NCBI GenBank assembly: GCA_024277815.1
Contig: JAJRUM010000050.1
Span: 1 to 64,000 of the forward strand
Direction: 5' to 3'
DNA: 64,000 nucleotides
Source of the DNA: Gammaproteobacteria bacterium
Lineage (GTDB): Bacteria; Pseudomonadota; Gammaproteobacteria; Xanthomonadales; SZUA-36
Part shown: positions 53,765-61,965 of the stretch, in pieces
How positions within the stretch are numbered: position 1 is the first letter of the stretch
Layout: every line of letters begins with the position of its first letter
Notes under the pieces: model-generated
What the model saw: only the letters and a program-made list of their open reading frames with translations
Told to the model about the DNA's origin: nothing
The model's database searches: none
Position numbers and translations under genes: made by a program

Positions 53765-54367
53765 CTAATCGTGATTTTTTGTAAATACCAGCATAAAGTT
53801 ATTGGCAGGCATGGCGAGTTTTTTAGTCCGGGACATCCGATTTCTGCCGGCAAGGGCGTCAATATCAGCCATATCACGCAAGCCCATTGAAGGATCTTGA
53901 CCACGCAAGCTGGCATCGAACCGCGCATTGCCCGGAGAGGTAAAGTTGTTGTTGATGTTGAAAGGACCATAGAGACAAAACAGCCCACCGCTCACCAGGC
54001 AGTCTGCAACCCCGGAAAACATAGCCTGCACCGCTTCCCACGACATAATGTGTGCCGTATTTGCCGAAAAAACGGCCGTATAGGCGCGCTCCGGCCACGG
54101 GTCCTGTAACACATCAAGCTGCATCGGTTTTAGAATGCGTTCGCTACCTTCAGCCGCCAACCGCGCTTCAAGGCCTGCCAGGGCCTGATGCCGGTCTGTG
54201 GGCTGCCAAACAACGCCTGGCAGGTGACGGCTAAAGTGCACTGCGTGCTGACCGGTGCCGGAACCAATTTCCAACACCGTTCCCAGCGCGGGGAGGCACA
54301 CCTTCAACTGGTCCAGAATCGGCTGCCGGTTACGCTCCGTTGCGCTTGAATATGGCAGCGCATTCAC
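53765..54367 (-). CDS. DUF938 SAM-dependent methyltransferase-like protein
   Basis: A 200-residue class I methyltransferase-like protein of the DUF938 family. The SAM site VLEIGSGTGQHAVHFSRHL (about 32-50) is clear, followed by QPTDRH and QLDVLQDPWP. FSANTAHIMSWEAVQAMF and GLFCLYGPFNINNNFTSPGN are DUF938 hallmarks. The biological substrate is not known. It overlaps the hutF stop by four bases (ATGA), so it is translated from the hut transcript, although a role in histidine degradation is not known. Confidence 0.9.
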   Translation of the reverse strand: MNALPYSSATERNRQPILDQLKVCLPALGTVLEIGSGTGQHAVHFSRHLPGVVWQPTDRHQALAGLEARLAAEGSERILKPMQLDVLQDPWPERAYTAVFSANTAHIMSWEAVQAMFSGVADCLVSGGLFCLYGPFNINNNFTSPGNARFDASLRGQDPSMGLRDMADIDALAGRNRMSRTKKLAMPANNFMLVFTKNHD

Positions 54368-55728
54368 AGGCTTCGCAGCTCTGACAACGCCCTGGCATAA
54401 CCCGGTCCTACCAGGCCTTCACGACAATGTATTCCCTGCCTGACTACACAGCGACCCGCCACCCACACAGACTTGATCATTGATGAATCGCCGGCAAAAA
54501 CCCAGCTGTCCATCTGCGCAGCAGGCGGTAAACCTGCAAGCAGGTCATGTCCATCATCCAACTCCAGGAGATCAGCACGGAAACCTACTTCCAGTTGGCC
54601 CACAGGCTGACCAATCGCAACGCCGCCGCCCTTTGCTGCTCTGTGGTACAGAAACTGGCCACACGGCATTGCTGGCTCAGCCAGCACATTGCGCTTCCCG
54701 CTGGCCAGACGTTCGTTATACTCCAGCACCCGTAACTCCCCGGCAACCGAGATTCTGATGTTACTGTCAGATCCAATAGCAATATGCCCTCCGGTTGCAA
54801 GCCAACTGTCAGTCCTGAATACCCCATCACCCAGGTCTGCTTCTGTGGTGGGGCATAAGCCTGCCGCTGCTTCACTGGCTGCTGCCCGCTCCGCTTCAGC
54901 ATCCGACATGTGGGTCGCATGAATCAGGCACCAATGCCCGTCCACTGGAAAATGCTCCAACAGCCACTCCACCGGGCGGGCTCCAAGGAAGTCCAGGCTA
55001 CTTGCTATTTCAGCCGGCTGTTCCGCAATATGAATATGCACCGGGCAGTGCTTGTGTGGCCACGCTTGCAGTACTTCCTGCAGCGTGCTGCCAGGCACCG
55101 CTCGCAATGAATGTGGAGCCACTCCCAGCGCCAGTTGCGGATTGCCGGAGACCAACCGGTAGCACGCCTCCAGCAACCGGAGGTACTGGTCAGCCGGGTT
55201 CACAAAACGCCGTTGCTGATCACTTACGCCAGTCTCACCAAATCCGGCAGCGCAATACAGGACAGGCAGCAAAGTCAGGGCAATACAACTGTCCGACGCT
55301 GCATTGATAATCCGCTCACTCATTTCTGCAAGGTTCATATAGGCAGCACCACCTGCCTGGTGGTGGATATAGTGAAACTCCGCGCAGCTGGTATAGCCAG
55401 CCTTGAGCATTTCAACATACACACCAGCAGCAATAGCCCCCAACTGCTGCGGAGAGACCTGATTCGCGCAACGGTACATGGCTTCACGCCAACTCCAGAA
55501 ACTATCCCTTTCAGTGCCACCGGGACCGGTACGACCCGCTATTGCCCGCTGGAACGCATGGCTGTGCACATTTGGCATACCTGGCACCACCACACCCCGG
55601 AGACTGGCAGTTGCGTCCCGCTCAGTACCAGCCTGGATCGCGGTAATCAGACCGCCACTATCGAGATGCAGCACCATGTCATGCCGCCATTGCGTACCCC
55701 GGAGCAGGGTTTTACAGTGTATACGCAT
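54364..55728 (-). CDS. hutF: Formimidoylglutamate deiminase
   Basis: HutF converts N-formimidoyl-glutamate to N-formylglutamate and ammonia in the five-step histidine degradation route. The 454 residues match the amidohydrolase family, with the metal motif HSH in GMPNVHSHAFQRAIAG (51-66, His55 and His57). ETGVSDQQRRFVNP, the HIHIAEQPAEI segment with a metal His, and ATGGHIAIGSDSNIRIS with the catalytic Asp follow. HutG is encoded one base upstream, and DUF938 overlaps at the 3' end. The other hut genes (hutH, hutU, hutI) are outside the window. Confidence 0.94.
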   Translation of the reverse strand: MRIHCKTLLRGTQWRHDMVLHLDSGGLITAIQAGTERDATASLRGVVVPGMPNVHSHAFQRAIAGRTGPGGTERDSFWSWREAMYRCANQVSPQQLGAIAAGVYVEMLKAGYTSCAEFHYIHHQAGGAAYMNLAEMSERIINAASDSCIALTLLPVLYCAAGFGETGVSDQQRRFVNPADQYLRLLEACYRLVSGNPQLALGVAPHSLRAVPGSTLQEVLQAWPHKHCPVHIHIAEQPAEIASSLDFLGARPVEWLLEHFPVDGHWCLIHATHMSDAEAERAAASEAAAGLCPTTEADLGDGVFRTDSWLATGGHIAIGSDSNIRISVAGELRVLEYNERLASGKRNVLAEPAMPCGQFLYHRAAKGGGVAIGQPVGQLEVGFRADLLELDDGHDLLAGLPPAAQMDSWVFAGDSSMIKSVWVAGRCVVRQGIHCREGLVGPGYARALSELRSL

Positions 55729-55729
55729 A

Positions 55730-56524
55730 TCAGACAGCCTCTGGTGACCAGTTAATCAAAGTATCAACCAACCCCCGCAACACGACTTGCAACTGTGTCG
55801 ACCGGCTTGCAGCATAAGCAGGTGGGTGCCCGGACATGTAGGTGGATTGCGATATCTCCAGTTGCAGGGCATGAATGCCCATCTGCGGGCAACCATAGTG
55901 TCGGGTGATATACCCGCCCTGAAACCGCCCATCGAGTACCAGAGAATAGTCCGGGTTAGCAGCAAGTGCCGCCATACAACCAGAAACCAGACCGGGGTCA
56001 GCGCTGCTGCCCTTGTTACTACCCAGGTTCAGGTCCGGTAACGTACCATCGAATAACTTCGGTGCCTGGCTGACAATAGAGTGGGCGTCAAGCAGCACCA
56101 CATAGCCAAACTTCTGCTGTATGGCCTGAAGTTCAATATTGAGCTGTTGGTGATAGGGCTGCCAGTACTGCTGCAACCGCATGACCATTTCTGCCTCATC
56201 TGGCTGCATCCCGGGCCGGTAGACTGCCTCGCCAGCAAAAGTCTGTACCGGTAACAAACCAGTTCCCGAACGGGCGTAGAGGGCCGCATCATCAGAGGGG
56301 CGATTCAGGTCAATCACATAACGTGAGTAGTTGGCCACCAGTAAGCCCACCCCTATATCCGCGACCCACTTGTACAGGCGCTCCACAAACCAGTCAGTAT
56401 CCGGCAAACTGCGGGCACAGGAAGTCAATCGGGGGCTGATCTTATCTGGAATCAGGACGCCCGCATGAGGAATACTGACCAGTAGAGGCGTATTGCCACG
56501 CTGAATTGAAAAAACCGGTTTCAT
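55730..56524 (-). CDS. hutG: N-formylglutamate deformylase
   Basis: HutG hydrolyses N-formylglutamate to glutamate and formate, directly after HutF. The 264-residue protein begins MKPVFSIQRGNTPLLVSIPHAG, with the conserved SIPHAG, and SRYVIDLNRPSDDAALYA matches the active-site region. VVLLDAHSIVSQ supplies a metal His. I start at ATG 56524, because the open frame upstream would run through the pilQ terminator. hutF follows with a one-base gap. There is little room for a promoter; initiation must lie in the 17-base gap after the terminator or use the pil transcript that escapes it. Confidence 0.92.
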   Translation of the reverse strand: MKPVFSIQRGNTPLLVSIPHAGVLIPDKISPRLTSCARSLPDTDWFVERLYKWVADIGVGLLVANYSRYVIDLNRPSDDAALYARSGTGLLPVQTFAGEAVYRPGMQPDEAEMVMRLQQYWQPYHQQLNIELQAIQQKFGYVVLLDAHSIVSQAPKLFDGTLPDLNLGSNKGSSADPGLVSGCMAALAANPDYSLVLDGRFQGGYITRHYGCPQMGIHALQLEISQSTYMSGHPPAYAASRSTQLQVVLRGLVDTLINWSPEAV

Positions 56525-56541
56525 TGCCTGTATATAGTAAA

Positions 56542-56570
56542 CAAAAAAAAGCCCGGGCACTGCCCGGGCT
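56542..56570 (-). terminator. Rho-independent terminator after pilQ
   Basis: AGCCCGGGC and GCCCGGGCT form a perfect 9-bp stem with a three-base loop (56570-56550 on the minus strand), followed by nine T (56550-56542). It ends the pilMNOPQ transcript 24 bases after the pilQ stop. Confidence 0.93.
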
Positions 56571-56593
56571 GATTCTAATTAGTCTAAAACCGG

Positions 56594-58693
56594 TCAATTC
56601 ACTACCGGGCGATCTTCCACGATAGTAGGCGTAACAAACACCAGCAGTTCACGCTTTTTCGTCTCATTGGCCCGGCGCCTGAACAGGCCGCCGATACCTG
56701 GAATACTGCTGAGATATGGAACCCGGTCCTCGTTACGAGTACGTGAATCCTGGAAGATACCGCCCAGCACAACCGTTTCACCATTGCGTACCAGGACCGA
56801 AGTGCTCAGTTCACGTGTATCAATTGACGGTACTGACCCGCCGCGACCGGTCTGGAAAATCTCACCCACAGAATCCTGTTTGATTTCAAGCTCAAGTTGC
56901 ACACGATTGTCCGGTGTAATCAGGGGCGTCACGCGCAACTCCAGGACCGCCTCTTTAAATTGAACTGCAGTTGCACCGGATGAGGCAGCCTGTTCATAAG
57001 GGATTTCCACACCCTGTTGAATAAATGCTTCACTCTGGTTGGCTGTTACCACTCTCGGTGTCGAAATAATCTCACCCTCACCTTCAGCCTCAAGTGCGGA
57101 AAGCTCAAGATCCAGCAGTACATTGCCGGCCAGGAAGGACAAGCCAATCGTGCCAGCATTCGCCGCAGAGACGGGCAGGTTTACATTGTACCGGTCTGGA
57201 AACTCTGGAAGCCCGGTGGGGAAGGTGCCTGGATTAGCCAGATCTGCACCCGGTCCGTCGCCAGCAATGGCGCCGAAGTTACTGCCCGAATGCCATGCTG
57301 TCACACCAAAACGCACACCCAGTTCATGGGCAAATTCGCTGTTGGCGATAACGATACGGGACTCTATCTGCACCTGCTTCACAGGCCGGTCAAGGTCGAA
57401 GACCAGCTTTTGAATGGCCTCAATTCTGTCGGGCGTATCGGTTACCATCAAGGTGTTGGTACGCGTATCAATTGCAACCGAGCCGCGTTCAGAAAGCAAA
57501 CCGGCATCGCCCAACTCACCTGTAGAAGAATCAATAATTAATGATTGCAGATCTTCTGCGGTGGCATAACTGACACTGATCAACGCTGTCGCCAGCGGTT
57601 CCAGTTCCTTACGGTCCTGCATGGCTTTCAGCAGTTGCTGTTCACGCGCCGCAATGTCTGCAGTCGGAGCAATCCAGATCACATTGCCGTTCTGACGTTT
57701 GTCAAGGTTACGGGCATCCAGCACGATATCCAGCGCCTGATCCCAGGGCACATTGGTGAGCCTGAGGGTCAGGTTACCGCTGACGTTGTCTGCGACCACA
57801 ATGTTGAGTTCAGACACGTCAGCAATCAACTGCAATACTGAACGCACCGGAATATCCTGGAAGTTGAAGGTCACCCTGCTGCCCGAATATTCTTTTTCTT
57901 CGTAAAATTCAACCACGCCCACATCGGAAGCAACAGCCAGGCTGGCAAGCTTTGATACCTCAACTATCCAGTCGTTCCCTGATTGATAAGCCATGTGCTC
58001 ATACAGTCCGGCAACTTCCAGTTCCAACCTCACGCCACTGCCCATTTCACCAGCATCAATTATTTGCACGGGTGTCGCAAAGTCAACAACATCAAGACGG
58101 CGGTTCAGGTCAGCAGGCAGGCTGGCATCAAAAATATCGATTGATAAGCCACCCTCTCGAGAGCTGACTGATACGTTTGCTCCTTCCTTGTTCATGCTGA
58201 TAATGACCCGGCTCTGACCATCTTCGCCACGACGGAAATCTACGTTGCCAATCGTGTATTTTGCTGTACCTCTGGGGCTTGGTGCGGTGCCTGCAGGCTC
58301 GCCATTCCCCATAATTGTTAATATCACGTTGCCATTTTCGTACTGGTAGTCATAGCCGACCGAGTTGGAGAGATCCACCATCACCCGGGTTCTGCCACCA
58401 GCAGCCAATGTTGTGAAAGTTTGCACAGAACCAATACCGACAGACACCGGGCTATTATCAACCTGGCTGCTGGTATCCGCCAGATCAAGAATGATTCGTG
58501 CCGGGTTCTCCGTTGCAAACACGCTTACTTTTGGCTCATCACCATCAGTAGAGAGCGTTATTGTGACATAACCTCCGGCACCACCACTAAAGCGTGCCGC
58601 GGTTACCTCACTTGCCGCCAAAGCTGACAATGCCGGCAATACCAGCAATACCAAACCCAGGCCCAAACGAACTCCAGTCTTCTTACTATCCAT
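56594..58693 (-). CDS. pilQ: Type IV pilus secretin
   Basis: PilQ forms the outer-membrane ring through which type IV pili pass. From ATG 58693 the protein has 699 residues with a signal peptide (LGLVLLVLPALSALA). Two AMIN-type regions come first (AARFSGGAGGYVTITL; YTIGNVDFRRGEDGQSRVII). An STN-like segment VPVRS-type (FQDIPVRSVLQLIADVSEL) and secretin N-domains follow. The C-terminal secretin signature is in VPYLSSIPGIGGLFRRRANE. Upstream ATGs at 58753 and 58783 would lengthen the N terminus; 58753 has GAGGGT upstream. pilP precedes by 11 to 100 bases, and a terminator follows. Confidence 0.95.
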   Translation of the reverse strand: MDSKKTGVRLGLGLVLLVLPALSALAASEVTAARFSGGAGGYVTITLSTDGDEPKVSVFATENPARIILDLADTSSQVDNSPVSVGIGSVQTFTTLAAGGRTRVMVDLSNSVGYDYQYENGNVILTIMGNGEPAGTAPSPRGTAKYTIGNVDFRRGEDGQSRVIISMNKEGANVSVSSREGGLSIDIFDASLPADLNRRLDVVDFATPVQIIDAGEMGSGVRLELEVAGLYEHMAYQSGNDWIVEVSKLASLAVASDVGVVEFYEEKEYSGSRVTFNFQDIPVRSVLQLIADVSELNIVVADNVSGNLTLRLTNVPWDQALDIVLDARNLDKRQNGNVIWIAPTADIAAREQQLLKAMQDRKELEPLATALISVSYATAEDLQSLIIDSSTGELGDAGLLSERGSVAIDTRTNTLMVTDTPDRIEAIQKLVFDLDRPVKQVQIESRIVIANSEFAHELGVRFGVTAWHSGSNFGAIAGDGPGADLANPGTFPTGLPEFPDRYNVNLPVSAANAGTIGLSFLAGNVLLDLELSALEAEGEGEIISTPRVVTANQSEAFIQQGVEIPYEQAASSGATAVQFKEAVLELRVTPLITPDNRVQLELEIKQDSVGEIFQTGRGGSVPSIDTRELSTSVLVRNGETVVLGGIFQDSRTRNEDRVPYLSSIPGIGGLFRRRANETKKRELLVFVTPTIVEDRPVVN

Positions 58694-58794
58694 AAACTGT
58701 CCCCACCTGCCGGCCAGTATCCAATTCAATTTACTATCATTTTTGCTGTACATGACTGCACCCTCATAGTCGCACTTTTCCATGTGCGACCGGA

Positions 58795-59337
58795 CTATCC
58801 TTCACCTAAGGCGATGGAGGCTTCCCTGACAAGCCAGCCACCCGTGCCATCCGAAATCAATTCACTCAAACTCATTTTTGTGTCACTGACCGAGACAACC
58901 TGGCCATGATTCTTACCCATAAAATTACCTACCAGAACACGATGCACGATACCTTCAGGATCACGCACCAGAGCCCAGTTGAACTCTCCCTTCTCAAAGG
59001 TACCCACCATGGTCATGGTGTCCAACTCATAACGCTCAAGGTATTCCTTGGGCCGATCAAAATTTGGTCGCGGTCCGCTATGGCTGCTGGAGCGCTCATC
59101 GTCACTGCCCTGGTCCAGTGATGGGCGGAATGGATCCCGACCCACAGAACCGGCATACTTATAGGGTGTATAAGTCCAGACCGGTGGAATCGGCGGGATT
59201 GGTTCTCCCGGCCGCTGTTTCACCTGGGCAACATACTTGCTCAGATCTTCCATGCTTTCATTGCATGCGGTCAGTGCAAGTGTGATGACCAGTGCTGCTA
59301 TGACACTACGCAGTGCCTGTTCGCCTGATTGCTTCAT
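58795..59337 (-). CDS. pilP: Type IV pilus inner-membrane lipoprotein
   Basis: PilP is a lipid-anchored periplasmic protein that links the PilMNO platform to PilQ. The 180-residue product has a lipobox (LALTAC, Cys25), a disordered Pro-rich linker (RPGEPIPPIPPV) and the PilP beta-sandwich (ERYELDTMTMVGTFEKGEFN, VHRVLVGNFMGKNHGQV). It overlaps the pilO stop by four bases. pilQ follows on the same transcript. Confidence 0.96.
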   Translation of the reverse strand: MKQSGEQALRSVIAALVITLALTACNESMEDLSKYVAQVKQRPGEPIPPIPPVWTYTPYKYAGSVGRDPFRPSLDQGSDDERSSSHSGPRPNFDRPKEYLERYELDTMTMVGTFEKGEFNWALVRDPEGIVHRVLVGNFMGKNHGQVVSVSDTKMSLSELISDGTGGWLVREASIALGEG

Positions 59338-59978
59338 GGCGCTTGCTCCGCTGCCCGTTGGGCTACTTCTTCTTCATCTGCGTAGCGGTATGTCTTGACC
59401 TGCCCTTCCAGCACCAGACGTCCTTCGGAATCACCAAATCGACTCTGATTGGCTTTTGCGCGCGTCAGGGAAATGTCATGCATGGTCAATATAACGACCC
59501 GCGGCAATGCCGCAACACCACTGACAAACTCGCCAAACTGGTGGTAATCACCCAACATTCGAATTGAAATTGGACGCTCCGCATAGAAGTCATGAAACTC
59601 CTCTCCCTGCGGCTCAAACAACTGCACATCGATGCCTGCGGCCAATGCTGTCTGAGAAACATCCACCAGCAACTTGTCCATCTCGGTTTTGCTGGGCAAC
59701 TGGCGGAACATGGTCTCCAGCAATTCCTGCATATCTGCCAGTTGCTGCTCATAGGCTTCCAGATTAGCCGCTTTCTGCTGCTTGGCCTCAAAGTCAGCCA
59801 TCAGTTGCAATTCCTGTTTGCCCAGACGATCAAGCTGATCCCTTTTATCACTGATCAGAAGGAAATAGTCTGCAACCAGAATCAAAACCAGTGCTGCCGC
59901 CAAAACAGAATAGCGTACGGTCCGTGGTGCGCTGCCAAGGTCAGAAAAATCTGCACCTCTGAAGTCGTCAAGTATCAT
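59334..59978 (-). CDS. pilO: Type IV pilus assembly protein PilO
   Basis: A 214-residue bitopic inner-membrane protein that dimerises with PilN in the pilus alignment complex. One membrane segment (YSVLAAALVLILVADYFLLI, about 24-43) precedes a coiled coil (KQELQLMADFEAKQQKAANL) and a ferredoxin-like periplasmic domain (AAGIDVQLFEPQGEEFHDFY, ISIRMLGDYHQFGEFVSGV). Starts and stops overlap by four bases at both ends (pilN stop and pilP start), so translation is coupled. Confidence 0.96.
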   Translation of the reverse strand: MILDDFRGADFSDLGSAPRTVRYSVLAAALVLILVADYFLLISDKRDQLDRLGKQELQLMADFEAKQQKAANLEAYEQQLADMQELLETMFRQLPSKTEMDKLLVDVSQTALAAGIDVQLFEPQGEEFHDFYAERPISIRMLGDYHQFGEFVSGVAALPRVVILTMHDISLTRAKANQSRFGDSEGRLVLEGQVKTYRYADEEEVAQRAAEQAP

Positions 59979-60580
59979 TGTGCGCCCTCCAGACCTTCCA
60001 ATTCATCCAGATCTTTCTCTTCATCAGCAGACTGGGCCGGACTTAGTTGTACATTAATGCTGAACTGATAGGGCTCTGTTGCACTCGCCACATTGTTGGC
60101 GGACCTGACATAATCAAGCTCTGGGTTGAGAAACAATTCATTCTTATCCAGTTCCTTCAGGTAAGCAGATACCCTGGCATTCGACTGGCTTGTACCTGTC
60201 AGTGCCAAATTCATCCCCATCTGTCGAACGGATGCTAACGTCACGCCAACCGGAATCGACCTGGCCAGATTATCCAACAGCTTCACTGTCATTGAACGGC
60301 TGGCCTGTAACTGCTCAATAACCTGCTTGCGCGACAACAGACGTGAGCGCGTTTTTTCAAGTTCATCAATTCTGCCAATCCGCAGCTCAAGCTTGCGAAT
60401 TTCAGACTTGACCAGTTCATTCCTGAGCTGCTGATGCTTAACTTTCTGGTCAAAAAACAATCCCACCAGGAAAACCAGCGCTACACCCACAATGGCTGTC
60501 ATCAGCAAGGACATCATGAACTGCTTCTGCCGTTCCTGACGTAGTTCCTCCCTCCAGGGAAGCAGATTAATTCTGGCCAT
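59975..60580 (-). CDS. pilN: Type IV pilus assembly protein PilN
   Basis: A 201-residue inner-membrane partner of PilO and PilM. The N-terminal cytoplasmic tail begins MARINLLPWREELRQERQKQ, whose INLLPWR motif binds PilM. A membrane segment (MTAIVGVALVFLVGLFFDQK) and a coiled coil (RIDELEKTRSRLLSRKQVIE) follow. The C-terminal fimbrial-assembly domain carries IPVGVTLASVRQMGMNLALT. ATG 60580 overlaps the pilM stop by one base. Confidence 0.97.
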   Translation of the reverse strand: MARINLLPWREELRQERQKQFMMSLLMTAIVGVALVFLVGLFFDQKVKHQQLRNELVKSEIRKLELRIGRIDELEKTRSRLLSRKQVIEQLQASRSMTVKLLDNLARSIPVGVTLASVRQMGMNLALTGTSQSNARVSAYLKELDKNELFLNPELDYVRSANNVASATEPYQFSINVQLSPAQSADEEKDLDELEGLEGAQ

Positions 60581-61638
60581 CAGTCAAACCCTCTCAAAGC
60601 CAACCCGGTGGCTATCATCAGGTTGGTAGCATTTCGCTTCAAGGCACTAATTGCCACATTCTGCGCAATATCCATACCGGTAACCGGATCCGCAATGCGC
60701 GTGGTCATTCCAAGCTCCTGCTGCACCATGGGTGCCAAGCCCTTCAGGGATGCCACACCCCCTGACAGGTAAATTGTGCCGATATTTGAGTATTCATTGC
60801 TGGACGCAAAGAATTGCAACGCGCGACTGATCTGGTGAACAATATTCAATTGGAAAGGTTCTAAAACTTCTTCCTCAAAGTCTGCCGGTGCTTCTTCATT
60901 ACGTTCGAAGAAACTGGCTTGCTCACCTGTCATATCATAACGGCGCATGGTCTCTTCCAGCAATTGATGGCCACCAAAAGGATGGTCGCGGGTATATATG
61001 ACCCGACCGCCCTTGATCACTAACAGTGTCGTGGTGTCATAACCGATGTCGAAGAAACTGACCGCCTCGCTGCGATTGACGCCATCACGTTTACGTATCA
61101 GTTCAAACGCGTTGGCAATTGCGAAGGCTTCTACATCAACAACTTTCGCTTTCAAGCCAGCAGCGTCAATTGCATCCTGACGGCTCTCAACATTTTCGCT
61201 CTTACTCGCAGCCAGCAGAATATCCATTAAATCTGCGTTGCGCGGCGAAGGACCCAGAACCTCAAAGTCCAGACTTACTTCATTGAGCGGGTAAGGGACA
61301 TACTGGTTTGCCTCAATCTGCACCTGGCTCTCGATATCAGCCTCGACAAGATTTGCTGGCAAACTGATCGTCTTCGTGAATACTGCCGAACCGGATACCG
61401 CAATTGCACAAAACTTGGCACGCGTGCCCGAAGCCTTGACGGCTTTGGTAATGGCGTCTGATATGGCCTCAACGTTCTGTACGGCCTTATCAACCACAAC
61501 ACCCTCGGCGAGTGGTTCGATACCAAAGTGGTCAATTCGATACCCGGACCCATGACTGGACAGTTGTATCAAACGTACACTCGTCGAGCCTATGTCCAAG
61601 CCGATGACTGGATCTGTTCTTTTTCCAAACAGTTTCAA
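60580..61638 (-). CDS. pilM: Type IV pilus actin-like ATPase PilM
   Basis: PilM is a cytoplasmic actin-like protein that binds the PilN tail under the inner membrane. The 352-residue protein has the phosphate-1 motif VIGLDIGSTSVRLIQL (12-27) and SFFDIGYDTTTLLVIKGGRV as the phosphate-2 motif. SGGVASLKGLAPMVQQEL and the C-terminal MIATGLALRGFD follow. The start is TTG 61638 (LKLFGKRTDP), with AAGGA ten bases upstream; no in-frame ATG exists nearby. It is the first gene of pilMNOPQ and is divergent from mrcA, a widely conserved arrangement. Confidence 0.97.
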   Translation of the reverse strand: MKLFGKRTDPVIGLDIGSTSVRLIQLSSHGSGYRIDHFGIEPLAEGVVVDKAVQNVEAISDAITKAVKASGTRAKFCAIAVSGSAVFTKTISLPANLVEADIESQVQIEANQYVPYPLNEVSLDFEVLGPSPRNADLMDILLAASKSENVESRQDAIDAAGLKAKVVDVEAFAIANAFELIRKRDGVNRSEAVSFFDIGYDTTTLLVIKGGRVIYTRDHPFGGHQLLEETMRRYDMTGEQASFFERNEEAPADFEEEVLEPFQLNIVHQISRALQFFASSNEYSNIGTIYLSGGVASLKGLAPMVQQELGMTTRIADPVTGMDIAQNVAISALKRNATNLMIATGLALRGFD

Positions 61639-61965
61639 AATACCCCATTCCTTTTCTGTGCCAATGGTTTAGTGAAACTTCTTATAGCTGTTTTTAACTT
61701 CTAGAAGAGTTTTTAACAGAAAACCTTACAATACACAAATACCATTTCAGTATTAGCCTGTAGAAATAAAACGCGTGCAAAGGATTTTTGCTTTAGAAAA
61801 GCAGGGGGGAAACTCTCGGTAAGCTGTTTGGTCAACACTCGTCAATACCGGTAACTTCCCTGTCCGATGCGGTGTATCTTCTTCTGATCCGTCTTCCGCT
61901 ATCCGGCGAAGGATTAATCAACTAAAATTCTATTTAGGTGCGAGTAATCATAACAGGATAATGCC
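61639..61965. promoter_or_regulatory. Divergent pilM-mrcA intergenic region with 19-base-spaced repeats
   Basis: This 327-base gap must hold both promoters. GTTTTTAAC occurs at 61690-61698 and again at 61709-61717, a 19-base period (about two helical turns), with the palindrome TTCTAGAA between them (61699-61706). This suits a regulator binding on one DNA face near pilM. A hairpin TGCTTT-AAAGCA lies at about 61789-61803. I could not pick a convincing -35/-10 pair for either gene. Confidence 0.45.
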
